Shown here: positions 45,001 through 57,139 of the stretch, piece by piece | Numbering within the stretch: the stretch's first letter is position 1 | Layout of the letters: the number at the start of each line of letters is the position of its first letter | Origin: Lepturacanthus savala | Taxonomy: Eukaryota > Chordata > Actinopteri > Scombriformes > Trichiuridae | Reading direction: 5' to 3' | Length of the DNA stretch: 64,000 nt | Assembly: GCA_030544235.1 (NCBI GenBank) | Contig: CM060478.1 | Span: 18,829,727-18,893,726, forward strand | Made by a program: the position numbers and the translations under genes | The notes under the pieces: generated by a model | The model's database searches: none | The model's input: the letters and a program-made list of their open reading frames with translations, nothing else | What the model was told of the DNA's origin: nothing

Positions 45001-46090
45001 TTTGTATTATTGTCTCCTGTTTCTTCAGCCCAGTTTGGTAACAGCCAAGAGTGTATTTATCTGAATCACAGGGAGCGCCAAGCTCATGAATTCACTGTGA
45101 CAGGAGCACCACCAACTGGTCAAAACATGCCTCCTCACCATTAAATACCTGACTCCTCTCTCTTCTGATGTGCATTGAAAGATTAGTCACATGCATCCAG
45201 TTGCAACCTCTACATTTAAACAGTCTTGATTTATTCTTAGTGTGATCTGAAAAACAAGCAAGGTTTTTTTTTCTCTTTTTTTTCCACCTCAAAACCCCCT
45301 CGGAGAGGTTGACTTCATGGTATCCATCATCATGCATCTTTAATGACGTCAGGCCAGGAGCATGGGGTAAAATCACAGTAGTGGCCCGAGGCTAAAACCA
45401 GCTAAAATGAGGTTCCTCTTACCCCTTCCCACGCAGAGAGTGCTGCACACAGCTAGGCCGAGAGGGAGGGTACATCGCACCCATCGATCGCTGAGGAGGC
45501 TTGGCGGCTGCCGGCCACTCGGTGGGGTTGATGGATACATTTGTGCCATAAAAACTCAGAGTTGGTATGCACTGGGCCTGAGCCACGAGCCGGGGAGACA
45601 GAGGTGTGACAAACGATGGATGCCTTGATTTATGGGTCTTCCTGCAAGACCGGGGAAAAGGACAATCTCCTCTCACCCAATTTGGTTTAACTGTAAAGGG
45701 CCTTTGGAGACCCACCACACAAAGCCTACTAAAGAAGAGAAACTTCCACTCTATTCAAAACATATGTCAGAAATTGGAGCGGGAGGGTAACACTGTGCTT
45801 TTGTCTCAGTCTAAATTCTGTTACACAAATCTCTATAATTCTATTAGTCACAGCACATCCACCGAGTGAAAAAGATAATACTGTTTTTCACATTGTAGAG
45901 ATGGGATGTGGACTCGAGCTCAACTCAATTACATACAGTAACCCTCAAACAAATAAGTCAAATATAGCTCAGGGCCAAAATGCATTTTATGCCACAAAGA
46001 GCAAAACAAAAGCACGAGCAATAAAAAAGATCTCCCACATTTCACAGCGTACTGTATTTCTAAGCTATTTCCTGTAAAACTCTATGATAG
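45001..46090. other. Non-coding stretch with acceptor-like site
   Basis: At about 45418-45441 a pyrimidine-rich sequence ends in CCCACGCAG, a good splice-acceptor word. It is followed by about 190 bp open in one + strand frame (to 45628), with no recognisable domain and a GAG/GTGTGA donor-like word near 45603. T-runs near 45268-45290. Most likely a cryptic site. Confidence 0.45.
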
Positions 46091-46600
46091 TGTGAGTGTG
46101 GCTTGGAAACATCTTTCAGTTGCCGAGCCCCCAGCCTTGACCTCGAGGGTCAAAGTCAGTCAGGCTCTTCCTGTCTGTGGCTTTTCCCAGGATCCCCTGC
46201 CTGTCGGCATGTCAGCACCTCTCCTGTCTCCTCACCAACTCAGGATGTTGCTTTTGCCTTCCAAGAGTTTCCTGAAACCGGAGGAAAAAAAAAAAAAAAA
46301 AAAAAAAAAGATCGGTTTCCATGCAGGGGTCACTTGGTGTGAAAAAAAGAAACGCCATTAAAAATCGCTGTTTTGTATATTTGACTCAATTTCACAAACT
46401 CGCTGCCCTATGACTTCCGCCTATTTGTGGATGTGAGGATGCGTTAGCCTGTGGGGAACCAAAAGTGTATTGAGAGAATCTTTTTTTTTTTTTTTTTTTA
46501 CAAAGGGTAAACATAAGACCAACCTTCCCCATTTTCCATACAGTTACATTTTTTTTCCACACTGCAACTACCCATTCATTTTTTTTTGAAGTTGTAAAAT
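46091..46600. other. Non-coding stretch with long A- and T-runs
   Basis: A25 run at 46285-46309 and T19 run at 46481-46499, plus smaller T-runs near 46550 and 46580. Frames running into the A-run end in poly-lysine and are not genes. Confidence 0.65.
46285..46309. repeat. Poly-A run (A25)
   Basis: Uninterrupted A run read directly; no polyadenylation signal or target-site duplication is visible. Confidence 0.95.
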
Positions 46601-46900
46601 CATGTTTTGAAAATAGTTTATTTTTTTATCCCTGCGGATGGGACAAAACTCCTTGGACGTTTAACCCTGATGGAGACCACGCTGAAAGCAGCTTTTTCAT
46701 TGCTAGTCACTAAGATAATTAAAGTTAGCACTAAAATGGGGTCATGTTCTTAATGGTCTGATTAGAGGGCATGATGGACAATTAAGGGTGACGTTGCTAA
46801 AAAAGCTGAGAGCTTTTCGAGCAGAGGTGACTGGAAATGGGGCACATCATTAAACAGCATGTAGGTGCCTCTCTCTCTCACTTTCTTTCTTTCTCCAGGT
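46601..46900. promoter_or_regulatory. CNE-like block
   Basis: Repeat-free sequence with clustered homeodomain and related words (TAAGATAATTAAAGTTAGC near 46711, GGTCTGATTAGAGG near 46755, GGACAATTAAGGGTGACG near 46777). Function inferred from motif density only. Confidence 0.3.
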
Positions 46901-47240
46901 ACTGAGAGGAAGAATGAGGGCTAAATGACAAGGTCGCACCCCCGGCTACAGACGTCCTGATTACTTTTTGTCTCAAGCCTCACATCAGCTCCAAATAAAC
47001 CAAAGACTCTAAACCTATATACTCGATTAATGGTCATGTTTACAATGCAGAAGTTAGCGACGCACACCTTTGTCTAAACTTTAATATTAAGTCTGTCATG
47101 GATGCTTAAAAATTCTCTTCAGCCCCTGCAGTATACCCGTAACTCTTATTCCCTTGTTGCGCAGCCCAAAGAGTATGTGTGTATAAATGGAAGACCTGTC
47201 ATTTCACATTATAAAAGTGAAGTTCCAAAATTAATAATGT
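46901..47240. other. Non-coding stretch, no recognised gene
   Basis: Ordinary sequence without a recognisable gene, repeat or motif cluster. Confidence 0.55.
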
Positions 47241-47760
47241 AAAAATATGGGTTTTAATTAGTCTTCTATTCTGCCCAATGTACTTAAATTGGATCATCTG
47301 GTCCCCGATGCCCTTTCACTTAATAAAGAATTAGCCTGTGATGTGCTGAGCTTGACAGGTAGGATAAAGTGGAGAAAATCACTGCTGTTATATAAAGGAT
47401 ATATCCGTTTGCACGTAATTTGCAGCTTAGTCAATTTGACAGGGGGGAGGTTCCCAGCCATGGAGCCCGTGCAGGTTTCCATTTAATGCATTTCTATCAT
47501 GTTATGGTGTGACCACACCATTGCCTTGCACTGCTCATTTCTGTCATATAATTAGTGACATTAATCCAATTTGATTGGATATCTGCCTCACTTTGGATCG
47601 GAGAATTACTCGTGAGTAGAATCTGTACCTACGTAAGCAAGGTTCATATCAAGTCCATTGTAGTGCTATCTGAATTTAAAATGAAATTTGCAATTCACTT
47701 TTTATTTCTGCATACCATATATTGCCTAATCATTTAGACTCAAACCATGACATTAAATAC
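47241..47760. promoter_or_regulatory. CNE-like block
   Basis: Complex sequence containing TAGTCAATTTGACAGGG near 47427, CATATAATTAGTGACATTAA near 47545 and CCAATTTGATTGGATATC near 47567, a mix of MEIS/TGIF, homeodomain and CCAAT-type words. Small open frames on both strands have no domain. Confidence 0.3.
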
Positions 47761-48700
47761 AATTTATGTTAATGTTGGAGGTATGAGACTGCACTGTTAT
47801 ATACAATACTCTGTGCATTTTGAACTTGTTTAGATAAAAACAGCTTTAAGCTCAAAGCGGGTTGTAGCTTTCAAAGGGTTTAAAAGGAGGTTTTAGTTGA
47901 AAGCATATGGCATCCATGAGTGATCCTTTACATTCAGTGGCCATATACTGGTGTTTGTGTGCAGTTGAGTGGGTGTTGTCGCGCTATTCTCAGGCAATGA
48001 GCCCAGACAGCCCTCACCCTCTCCTCTCTCTCTCTCCCTCGTGCGGGACAGGCACAGCTGTCAGATCAAAATCAATCGCATTTTAAAGGACGTGCGAGCT
48101 AAATATTTCATTCTTGCCTTGGGAACCAATTAAGTGCTACATATGAAGTCAGAAGGACTGGTTGAGCCGGAGTCATACTGGTGCGTACCAGCTGCTCCAT
48201 TGCTTACACCAACCCCCCTTTACCCCATGCAAATGTGTCAGTGTGAACGTTCGAGTTCAATTACCTAGTGATGTTTTAAAAATGCACCAAAGCCAGACTG
48301 GCAGTCCGGAATTGGAGGGGATCCACCCCAGGTATGTTGTTTATTTAGTTGTTGTCTGTTGTGCTGGCTGTAACCCATTTGCCCTGATTGCAGATGTAAA
48401 GGATCGCAGCGATAGGAGGGACCGAGGCCTTCAAAGTGCCATGTGCCAGAGAACACCTCACACCGGATGGCGGGGACAACTGGCATCTATTTCTCAAACC
48501 ATGACCCCTGCTTCCAGCTCCCATTATATTGCATCACTATTCATTCAAAAAAAAAAGAAAAGAAAGAAAAAATAAGTAATTTTTTAATTTAATCTTTGCA
48601 TATATTTTATTTTGTATGTTTATTTGTATGTGTTCTATATTTTTTTTGCCCTTTTTAATCTGGTCGTCTCTTTAATCAGATTCCTTTGCTATGATAAATC
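47761..48700. other. Non-coding stretch with octamer word
   Basis: About 48040-48300 is complex; a POU octamer ATGCAAAT lies at 48227-48234. A CAG/GTATGT donor-like site occurs near 48333, within a 137-codon frame that ends in a poly-lysine run and has no domain. About 48550-48660 is A- then T-rich. Confidence 0.5.
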
Positions 48701-49400
48701 ACGGTCTATGTATTCCTTTTGGAGTTGGAACAACGCATGGTGTCCTTCCATAGCATCTGTTTTGTCCATCTAAAGGACAAGTTAAAAACATTTTTAGACC
48801 AAAAGTGTGCGCCATGACTGAAGGCAGGGGTGAAACAGATTCCAGAGTGAAAGAAAATAAAAAAGTCACACTCGGAAGGTTAAAGTGTGTGTACGCGAGG
48901 GCGGGGGGAAGCTGAAGGCGTGTACAGTATGTGACTGAAAAAAGGAAGAGCTGGGAGTCTGAGTGGAAAAGGGGATATCTGAGAGAGCGAGAGGAGAAAG
49001 TGAGAGAAAACAAAAGCAGGGAGTAGAAAAAGGGAACGAGAGAGGGGGGGGCAAAGTAAGAGACAGTGCAAAAAGGAAACAGTGTGAAAGAGGGAGTGAG
49101 AGAAAGGAAAAGTGGGAAAGAGAAGGAGACAGGGAGGGAGTATGATTGATAACGGTGCTGACAGAACCCCTCTGGCCATGCTCTCTGTGGCAGTTTGGGG
49201 AGACAGGGCCTCCCCGCGTGAGACCGAGCTGCCCCTCGCCACTGTCCCAGCACACACTCCACATCTGGTGGGATCGCCCACGCTAGGTCAGAGGTCGCGG
49301 CACCATGGGGCTACTTTCGGACTCACATCCCCAGAATGCTCGGAGTAAAACACAGGGCCTGTCGGGTCCACGCAGTAATCAGCATTTTGAAAGTACAAGC
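48701..49400. other. Purine-rich non-coding stretch
   Basis: The + strand is strongly purine-biased, most of all at 48958-49142. This bias alone keeps three overlapping - strand frames of 132-187 codons open, rich in Ser, Leu, Phe and Pro; I reject them as genes. About 49150-49350 is GC-richer and unremarkable. Confidence 0.65.
48958..49142 (+). repeat. Degenerate polypurine tract
   Basis: About 185 bp of the + strand consist largely of G and A in irregular GAGA, GGAAA and AAAG units. Read directly. It is not a simple microsatellite but a degenerate purine tract. Confidence 0.85.
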
Positions 49401-50060
49401 ATGAGCCTAATCACTCCTCTGCAATATTTTTTTTGGATCATTTTTTAACTTTGTACTGACCTGGGGGAAATGGTTTTAAAAAAGACCGGAGAAAAAAAAA
49501 GTTGCTTTTTTTACTTTTTTTTTTTTTTTTAGCTAAACTGTGACATGGGATATCACAAAAACAAAAAGCTCTGTTCAAGGTAAGCAGGAGATTAATGTGC
49601 TGATGTGTGTCCTGTGTGTGTGGGTGTGTTCACATTCAGTATACGGCATGTGTGTGCATTACTGCCCGTGTGCGAGGAGACAACACTGATGAATTAGAAA
49701 TAAATAATGAAGTAGCTCAGGGACTGATTTGTGATAGCAAGAGGGCCCATCAACAGAGAACACTAATACTTTTGAATGCTATGCCGTTTGATGTTAATCA
49801 AGTTCAACTCGGTTGACAGGGCTGAGAAGACTGTGGGGAGCGTAGGGACCGTACTAGAGAACCTACTCAGACAGGTGAAAGAGGAGAGGGACAATACCAC
49901 TCAGACACACTCACGTACGCAGCCACTCACACACACACACACACACACAACCACCCACCCACCCACACACACACATATACACTGAGGAACCCTTCTCCAG
50001 CGCACAAAGTTATTTAAAACATATACCTATAAACAAGTAAAGGTTATCACATCACTAGTA
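49401..50060. other. Non-coding stretch with T-run and CA/CCCA repeat
   Basis: Contains T-runs (49427-49445, 49515-49530) and a CA/CCCA repeat at about 49927-49979. No gene recognised. Confidence 0.6.
49927..49979. repeat. (CA)n with (CCCA)n core
   Basis: Two CA tracts flank three ACCC units, read directly. Confidence 0.93.
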
Positions 50061-50870
50061 TGCGCAAATTATTCCATTTTCGGAGCATTTTTTTGATAAT
50101 CATCCGAGTGAAATTCTTAAGAAACGCGCACCGAATGGCGCCCTACCAATTTGTGGTCTATAGACATTCATGACATGCCACTGTTCCTCCATTGCTTGGG
50201 GCATGGGTCATTTTGAAAGTGTCACCATTTAACCGGGGGGAGGGTTGGGTCTCCATACCTCCAGCATTAGCCCATGTGGGCAGAGTTCGGGTGTGTGGAG
50301 AGCGTGGCCTCATTATGAAGGAGATAAAGACCGTTAAGGCTGTTTGGTCTTGGGCCGGCTCCAGCCCCTATGGTGAAACACACCTGCTCCCCTCTTTAAA
50401 AAGCCCTGCTCCAGTTTAGCTCTTGGCCACGGACGAGTAATGACCTATCCAGGGGGCCGTAACGCCCGCTTCGTTTAGCCTGTCGTTAAGACCCAGAGTC
50501 AGCAGCATACTGCGGCACAGTACCGTGCCAAAACTCAGTACAGGGTGTCCTTGCCAAAGATCTAACATCAAGCCTACTCTGTTAGAATATGGATAACTAA
50601 CTAGCTAACCGCATTAATGAAATGGCAGAATAAATTTGGCAGCATTGCTCGCCACTTGAAGAATTTCTTTTAGACATATTGTCGGTTCGGTTTCATACTT
50701 TGATAATTCGACTGAATCATCAACATGAATATAAATCAGAAAAATAAGCCCTTGTATCTCAGCCAATAGGAGCACACTCAAGAATACCGAATCCACTTAG
50801 TAATTAGAGAACATAAAGTTGCAGCTTGACACTGCTTGGTTCCCCCATTGTTGTCCTGTCTTTGTTGTTG
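50061..50870. other. Non-coding stretch, partly CNE-like
   Basis: Balanced unique sequence. ATCCAGGGGGCCG near 50448 resembles the right half of a CTCF word but not the left. No gene recognised. Confidence 0.5.
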
Positions 50871-51002
50871 CACGTATACACGCACACACACAAGCACTTG
50901 CAGGCACACGCACGCATGCACAAACCGTTGACGACAAATGCATGCACACGCACGCACGCAAACACGTGCATTCTCGCACACAAATGCACTCACACACGTA
51001 TA
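50871..51002. repeat. CA/CGCA-rich imperfect repeat
   Basis: Degenerate CACG, CACA and GCATGC units over about 130 bp. It opens several frames on both strands (Cys/Val-rich on -, His/Thr-rich on +), rejected as genes. Confidence 0.8.
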
Positions 51003-51960
51003 AAGATTTCCCAGTTTCCCAGTTATGTTTTCATCAAAGCTTTTCTTTGGCACTACAGAGCAGCGTCAGTATGGTAATGTGTTGTGCTGCCTGGAAAGCT
51101 GTCAAAAAGCTCCCACCTTGGATGAGAGACCACGGTAATTCAACTGGGCTCCTGTCTTCTGTGTGTTCAGGTCTCCTCATTATTCCGCTTTGCAGGGTAA
51201 TGGCGTCTTGCACTGTTTTATCTGTCAGCTCACAGCAAACTATAGTTTTTTAGCCCTGTATATTAGATGCTAACATCAAAGGCAGCTGTCTTGACACAGG
51301 AGGGGAAAAAAAAATTGTTGCGTAAAAAAAAAAAAAAAAAAAAAGGAAACACTCCCGGTAGGCGAAAATTGAATCTCTTTACGTCTGGGGTGATGTGTGT
51401 ATTGAGAATAGATTTGTTGGTTGGCGTCTATGTGTTTGTTCTCGAGTAAACAGCAAGGCTTGTTTGGGTGTAACTGTCAGGTATATGCGTGTGCCCTGTG
51501 TGAAAATGGGTTTGTTCGCAAAGTGGGAGTTAGAAAAAAAACAGCGACGCAAATTCACTCTCGCTGTCTGATCAATGGGGATTTAAGTTACCAGTGACAA
51601 CTGCGTAGCAGATGTCAGGAGACATAGACCCCTCGCATTCCGTAGCAATGCTAGCCGCATATTCTATCAGCGTGTGTTTTTTTTTTTTTGTGACTTGTCT
51701 CTTTTTACCCAGCTGAACCCCTCTGAGTAGTGATTTGTGCATGCACGAGTTAGATCATTTGAGCACCCGTTTCAGTTATGAGATTTATTCCAAGTTCCAA
51801 GTTTCAAAAACTAAAAGTCTGGCACCATCCTGCGCACCCCCCCCTCCATTCACCTCTATATGGACATGTGGGGCCTTTGCTCCCTTGGGTGGTGGCAGAT
51901 TTGTGTTTGTGTGTTTATTGCAAGTGTGTGTAAGGTGAGGTAAGATTTGTGTTTATAGGA
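51003..51960. other. Non-coding stretch with A- and T-runs
   Basis: A-run at 51324-51344, T-run at 51677-51689, otherwise ordinary. No gene recognised. Confidence 0.6.
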
Positions 51961-51968
51961 GTAGATGA

Positions 51969-51969
<1 letters not shown>

Positions 51970-52001
<32 letters not shown>
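51970..52001. repeat. (TG)n microsatellite
   Basis: About 16 TG units followed by a G-rich tail to 52020, read directly. Confidence 0.95.
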
Positions 52002-52007
<6 letters not shown>

Positions 52008-52068
52008 GGGGTTTGCGGGGTAGGGTTCTTCAGAAGACGCGGGTAGAGCAAATTAAAACTCACCGCAG

Positions 52069-52242
52069 GAAATGAGCGCCCTTGGCACTCCTCTTCCCAA
52101 GCAGCTGCACACACCCCAACCATCATCTGCCATTTTGACACATCCACGGGGCGTAGCAGGCAGCGACAAGGGGGGAGCGAGGGGTGCCAACGCGACACCC
52201 ACGGCTGCGAGCATCGCCGGGCCGCAGCCTCCAGCCAAACAG
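52069..52242 (+). other. Candidate 58-codon exon of unknown gene
   Basis: A segment bounded by an acceptor-like CACCGCAG (ending 52068, weak pyrimidine tract) and a donor-like CAG/GTGTGT (52243) is 174 nt, open throughout, and symmetrical (58 codons). It is GC-richer than its flanks. The peptide is Pro/Ala/Ser-rich (for example TASIAGPQPPAKQ-like at its end) and looks disordered. The - strand is also open here, so GC content may explain everything. A YY1-type word lies in CTGCCATTTTG near 52126. No family recognised. Confidence 0.15.
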
Positions 52243-54350
52243 GTGTGTGACATCATGCCGCTGGTTCCTCTTCGGGGGCCCGGGGAGCAGGCTGGGGGAC
52301 CGGGGTAGGGAGGGGGGTGGAGGAGGAAACAAAGGGAGGTTAGGTCTCTACCTGACAAGCTCATTGATAACGTTTGGGACACGAGCCCTGAAGTCGATGG
52401 CAAATTGCCTCTAATGTCTCCCGGAGATCACGGGCCAAAGTCAGGTGCTGGGCGCTAAATGGGCTCATTAGTTATGATTTTTTTCTTTCTTTTTTTGGAC
52501 TTTGCAAGGTGTTTTACGCACACACAAACACACACACATGCACGCACACCATGTCAGAGATAGTCGAGGCCAGAGGGCTTTTGCAAACTTGGGACATCAT
52601 CATAACTCAAGACAGGGTTATAGTTGAGCCCAAGTGTTGAGACCTTTTCCTCTCAGCTCTTGTAGCCTTTTACAAAGCAGGGCATATTTTGGTTTGGACT
52701 GTTTCAACAACTGAGACAGGCTGAGGCATCCGGGGAATACACAAGTCAAAATCGGAACGATCCAAAATCAATCACGGGCAGACAATGAGCACTGTAATTT
52801 TGTTTTATCAAATGTGTAACCAGAACAAAACTTAACAAAGAGACAACAAATGAAATCAGCACGTACCTATTTAGAATTCTCAGCACGTCTCCCACATACA
52901 CCCCTCTTCACACTTCAGTCAAATCCCCCGGCGACAGATCCTGTAACAGAGGAGAGGGAGGCTGTGAGTAGCCTGGGGGGTTCCTAAAGGCACTCGTCTG
53001 GGACCTGCTTCATAATCAGTGGACAGAGAGGATAGTGGTGGTACGGCTTCCCAGAGCCACTCTCTCCCCCTGGCTGCCCGAACTGTGGTAAAGACCCCAG
53101 GGCTACCTGTTAAGGTGTTCCCCCTGGTCCAGTCTCTCTTCCTGGGCAAAAGATTCACATACAGTCTGCTGCCTCTAGACTACAGTGAACAGGTTACTGA
53201 TTGGATGAAGGGGACGAGTTTATGTGCATTTGTGCACAAATTGATTTTGATGTACACATGCTTATGCATGTTTGGGTACATTATGTATGTGTTAACACAA
53301 CCACATGTGCACATGTGTGAGCGATGTGCTAATGCATGTACATATTGTTGTGTGCTCCGGGTGTGCATATATAAATGCTGTGCACGATGCCTTGTGTTAC
53401 TGAGAGGAAGTGTATTATTGGTAGTTGTCAAGGAGACATTGCAAGGGAGCTGGAATTACTCACCCACATGGACATAACTGTATGCCAAGTAACAGCCTGG
53501 ACAATACAAGTCTCTCTGCAGACCTCTTTGGCCCCAACCAACAATAATGCTTGTTAATAATGTGAAATGTCTCTAATTGGTCTGCAGTGAAATTTAGTGC
53601 TCCATTCTAATAAGAAATTATCTTCCTAATAAAAAAAAAAAAATCACAACAAAAAAAAGACAGCCGCTCAGGGATAATGGACACTAAAGTGTAAATATGG
53701 CTTCTGATGTGTGATGTGTGTTGTTTGGAATTTTTGGGCTTTTTAGAAACAGCACAATATGACATGCTGTCTAAGATCTGTTTTATCTGTCTGACTTTGT
53801 ATTGTAGTAACTGTAGGTATATGAAACATTGGCTGTGTTTCTGTTTCCATAGTCAGGAACAATATTCCCTTGACTGCGCCTCGGGGTATATCTCCTCCTT
53901 TCCGCTGTTCTACAGCAGACCTCAACATCACCGCTGCAGTTGTAGATGTAGAAAACACTGTAGTGGGTAAGCAACCAGGGAGGCAGGTCTGCTGGTTGTA
54001 GCCGTGGACTTTCTAATTTAGGCCCTGGCCAAGGGATCTGGGAGACAGTAGATTTTAACAAACACACTGGCCATTTCCAAATCTGCCGTGTGTGCTCAGC
54101 CGTCCATGGTTCTCCAAGATATCTGGAGGAGAAGGGAGGGTGGGCAGGAGGACGCGGGGAGGTGGGGTGTACAAGGCGGAGAAAGCCAGGACTGTGCCGT
54201 CTCTCCAGTTTGGTTTGGTCCGAGCGCAGAGCCAGCTGGCCTCATTAGGACTTGATGGGAGGCGGGCTGGCATGAGACGTGCACATGCATGCACACATCA
54301 ACAAATGTAGTGTGAAGCGTGGCCTGATGCCCGTGAAAGACCCACACGGA
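52243..54350. other. Non-coding stretch, no recognised gene
   Basis: Balanced sequence with a G-rich patch (about 52273-52345), a short CA tract near 52520, a TG-rich degenerate patch about 53210-53370 and A-runs near 53629-53660. A 152-codon frame at 53019-53477 runs into the TG-rich patch and has no domain. Confidence 0.5.
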
Positions 54351-54352
54351 AG

Positions 54353-54392
54353 TTTTTTTTTTTTTCTTCTTTTTTTTTGCTTTTTTTTTTTT
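54353..54392. repeat. T-rich run
   Basis: Three T-runs separated by single C or G positions, read directly. Confidence 0.9.
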
Positions 54393-55330
54393 ATTGAGTG
54401 CACTGTGGTTTATGGGCAGAGGGAGTGTATGATGTGGGGAAAACATGATCATTAGTTTGTGTCTCTCTTTAAGGTGCTGTCTTTACCTGGCTCACCTGAG
54501 CTACCTCAGTGCGCTTGAGTGCTTGTTTGAGGGAAAGAGCGGACCATGAACAGGGGCAATGGGGGTTGGGGTTGGATGGAGTGGAGTGGGTATAAAGGGA
54601 CGAGAGGATATGATTCATGGAAAGGTGGGTTCATCACGAGAGACGGCCGCTGACCTACAGTCTGAGGGCCGTTGGACCGGAACCAAGGCCTTGTTCCGAC
54701 AGAGCGAGTGTAGCGTGAGCTGTGACGGATGGCGCCGGTCTGTTTGAGAGCCCCTGAGCAGGTGTGTGTCTCTCTCACATCTGCAGGCAAGAACAGTGAA
54801 CCGAGACCAAATGGCAGACGCACGGGGCCCATCGGGTACCTGTGCACTGAGACACACTAATGATTATGGATGCAGGCCTATTAACGGTCACATCTGTAAG
54901 GGAGAACAACAACCAGCGCACTGGGAGTGAGTCAGCAGTTTTAACTCCCCTTTGGAACATAGACATGCTGGTGTCAATGTAGGGATAAAAACCGGAGTCA
55001 AAACACCGCCTTTCCCTCACTTCTGGTCCAGGTACGGACCTCGGCTCTGCTCTTGCTCCATCAAAATCGATGAGGCGCTCTGGCCTCCTTGAGAGGAAGA
55101 CTTTAGGAAGTTTACTTGTTGAACTTGAAATCTGACACATATTGAGACGGATTTCAGGACAGAAATTAAAGGACGTTTTTGAGCGGCGGAGACATTTCCT
55201 TAAAGAAGATATTACTGTTACAGATCAACACTAAATTATCTAATGAATTCATCAACTTAAAAACAGCGTTAAATATTCATTCTAAGAGTATAGGTAATAA
55301 ATTAAATATAACTCATTGACTCATTATTTA
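54393..55330. other. Non-coding stretch, no recognised gene
   Basis: Balanced to GC-richer sequence to about 55130, then AT-rich. Frames of 62-121 codons overlap on both strands without recognisable domains. Confidence 0.5.
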
Positions 55331-55760
55331 AAAATGTATAATATGATTTGCATAGTTTTATCCTGATAGGAAATAATAATGGGTAGTTGTCTTGTAGCGT
55401 CTTTCATGACGGATGAAGCTTGCGTCTTTTTGTTCCCTCATCATCCCTCTCTCCTACTTGCTTCTCATTAAAGTTTTAACGGAGGCTGTTTTAATTGTCA
55501 ATCCTTTGACAGGTTGATAAAAGCAACTTGACAATTAAGTTCATTGGCTCTGCTATGCATATTAATTAGGTCTTATTTGGGTTTCTATTGTTATTGGAAG
55601 GAGCACTCATGGTGTAGCAAAATGTCATCCATTAACTTCCCTCTTCTCAGAACTTAATGTAATTAAGCTTGCTATTGTATGACTACGAGAGGAGACTCTG
55701 GAGAGAGGAACTTTTAGTATTCATTGAATAAATGAGTAATGCCATTCCTGTGACACTTGC
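55331..55760. promoter_or_regulatory. CNE-like block with MEIS, POU/homeodomain and SOX words
   Basis: Dense motif cluster: TTTAATTGTCAATCC (about 55490-55504), TTTGACAG (MEIS/TGIF, 55505-55512), TTGACAATTAAG near 55529, ATGCATATTAATTAGG (POU/homeodomain composite, 55555-55570) and ATTGTTAT (SOX, 55587-55594). All lie within about 110 bp of repeat-free DNA. This is the most enhancer-like stretch of the window. Conservation and activity are inferred, not seen. Confidence 0.42.
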
Positions 55761-57130
55761 AACAACGTTATTTCTCCAAAAATCAGCCATTCACCACTTT
55801 ATTATCCGCAACATGTGCTGCCTGCTCTCGTTTGGTTAACGGACAAAGGAGCCTCGCTTTCATGTCATTGTGTGTGTATGCACGTGCCGTACGTGCATGT
55901 GTGTCTCTGTGTGTGCGCGCATCTGTATGTTTATGTATGTGCGAAGGAGAGATGAAGCGAGAGAGCGAGTGTGTGTCTGAAGGGAAAAAACGAGGCAGGA
56001 TATAAAGGGTGCGGAGAGGCTCGGCATTGGCAGGGAGGGGAAAGAAAAACGAAGGAGTGGTGGGGTGGGGGTGTTCAAGCAGATTACCCAGTGCACCTTG
56101 CTCAACTCTGCAGGCCCACACACTCACATCAAAGTGGTACCCCCTATCTGCCCGAGGCTTAGTCGGCCCCTGTCCACCCCCCATGTCACTCCATACATCC
56201 TCCTGTTCATGTTGAATAATTGACAGTTCTGTTTTACATGCTCAGCATTTGCCAGGACATGGAAGTGTGACTCCAAACAGGGCATGACTCCGAGAGGTGC
56301 TGTGCGTTGGGTTGACTTCATTAGAATGTGCCCTGCTAATGCCCCGCGCACACCCTGAGCTGAATACCATCAAGCCGCACAATCCATGGAGGAATTGTCT
56401 GTTGAAACGGAGAGGTGGTCGCGGTAATAAAGATGCATTCTTTTTTTGTTTCGCTGCAGTTCTATCAACTCTAGCTTTAAGAGTTTCCCTTCCCCAATGT
56501 GAGTTGACAGCAGGTTTCATTTCAGAGCAGGCTTTATGAAGGGAGCAACAACTCCCTTCATTACAAAGGGACTATTTCAGCTACTTCTTTGAAGAAACTA
56601 TGTATTATCTGGTGTGTACTTACATTCTGAATCTGCTGAACTTGTTGGATGTCACTCAAGATTGCCAGAATGGCCATGCATAGCAAAGGACAATGACTGC
56701 CATGGGTACGTGAAGGGGGCTAGAGTGTTTGTGCCAGGGCGATCTCTGAAGTCAAATAAGCCATTACCAGTCTGTCAAGCCAGGTCTCATTTGAGGTCTC
56801 TTAATAACAGTTAAGCAGTTTGGTGAAGTCTCCATCAATGCCCCGGTAATAGCTTTTTTTTTTCTTCCTCTCTCTCTCACTTTTACAACTACTGTTGAAA
56901 AATTAGACAAAGAACTGAAGTGATAAAGTAAGGTTGCAACATGTGGTGGGTTGCTTCACTTCACTGCTAATTTGCTTTCATGTGTGCGCTGCATTAAGGA
57001 AAAATCAAAGCGTGCACAGTGTTTTATCCTTGCAATGCATTGTTAGTGTTAGAGTTTTTAAGCTTTATAGTAAAAGCGTATAGCACGGTAGTCCTTAAAG
57101 CAAAGGGAGGGAAAGGCCTGGCTGTTCATT
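55761..57130. other. Non-coding stretch with TG-rich patch
   Basis: TG/CG-rich degenerate patch about 55868-55945, purine-rich to about 56060, then balanced unique sequence with CNE-like parts about 56210-56560. T-run near 56852. Overlapping frames on both strands have no recognisable domain. Confidence 0.5.
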
Positions 57131-57139
57131 TGATAGTTT

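Noticed and set aside
48699..49281. Three overlapping - strand open frames of 132-187 codons
   Set aside because: They lie opposite a long purine tract; CT-rich sense DNA has few stop codons, and the peptides are Ser/Leu/Phe/Pro-rich with no domain.
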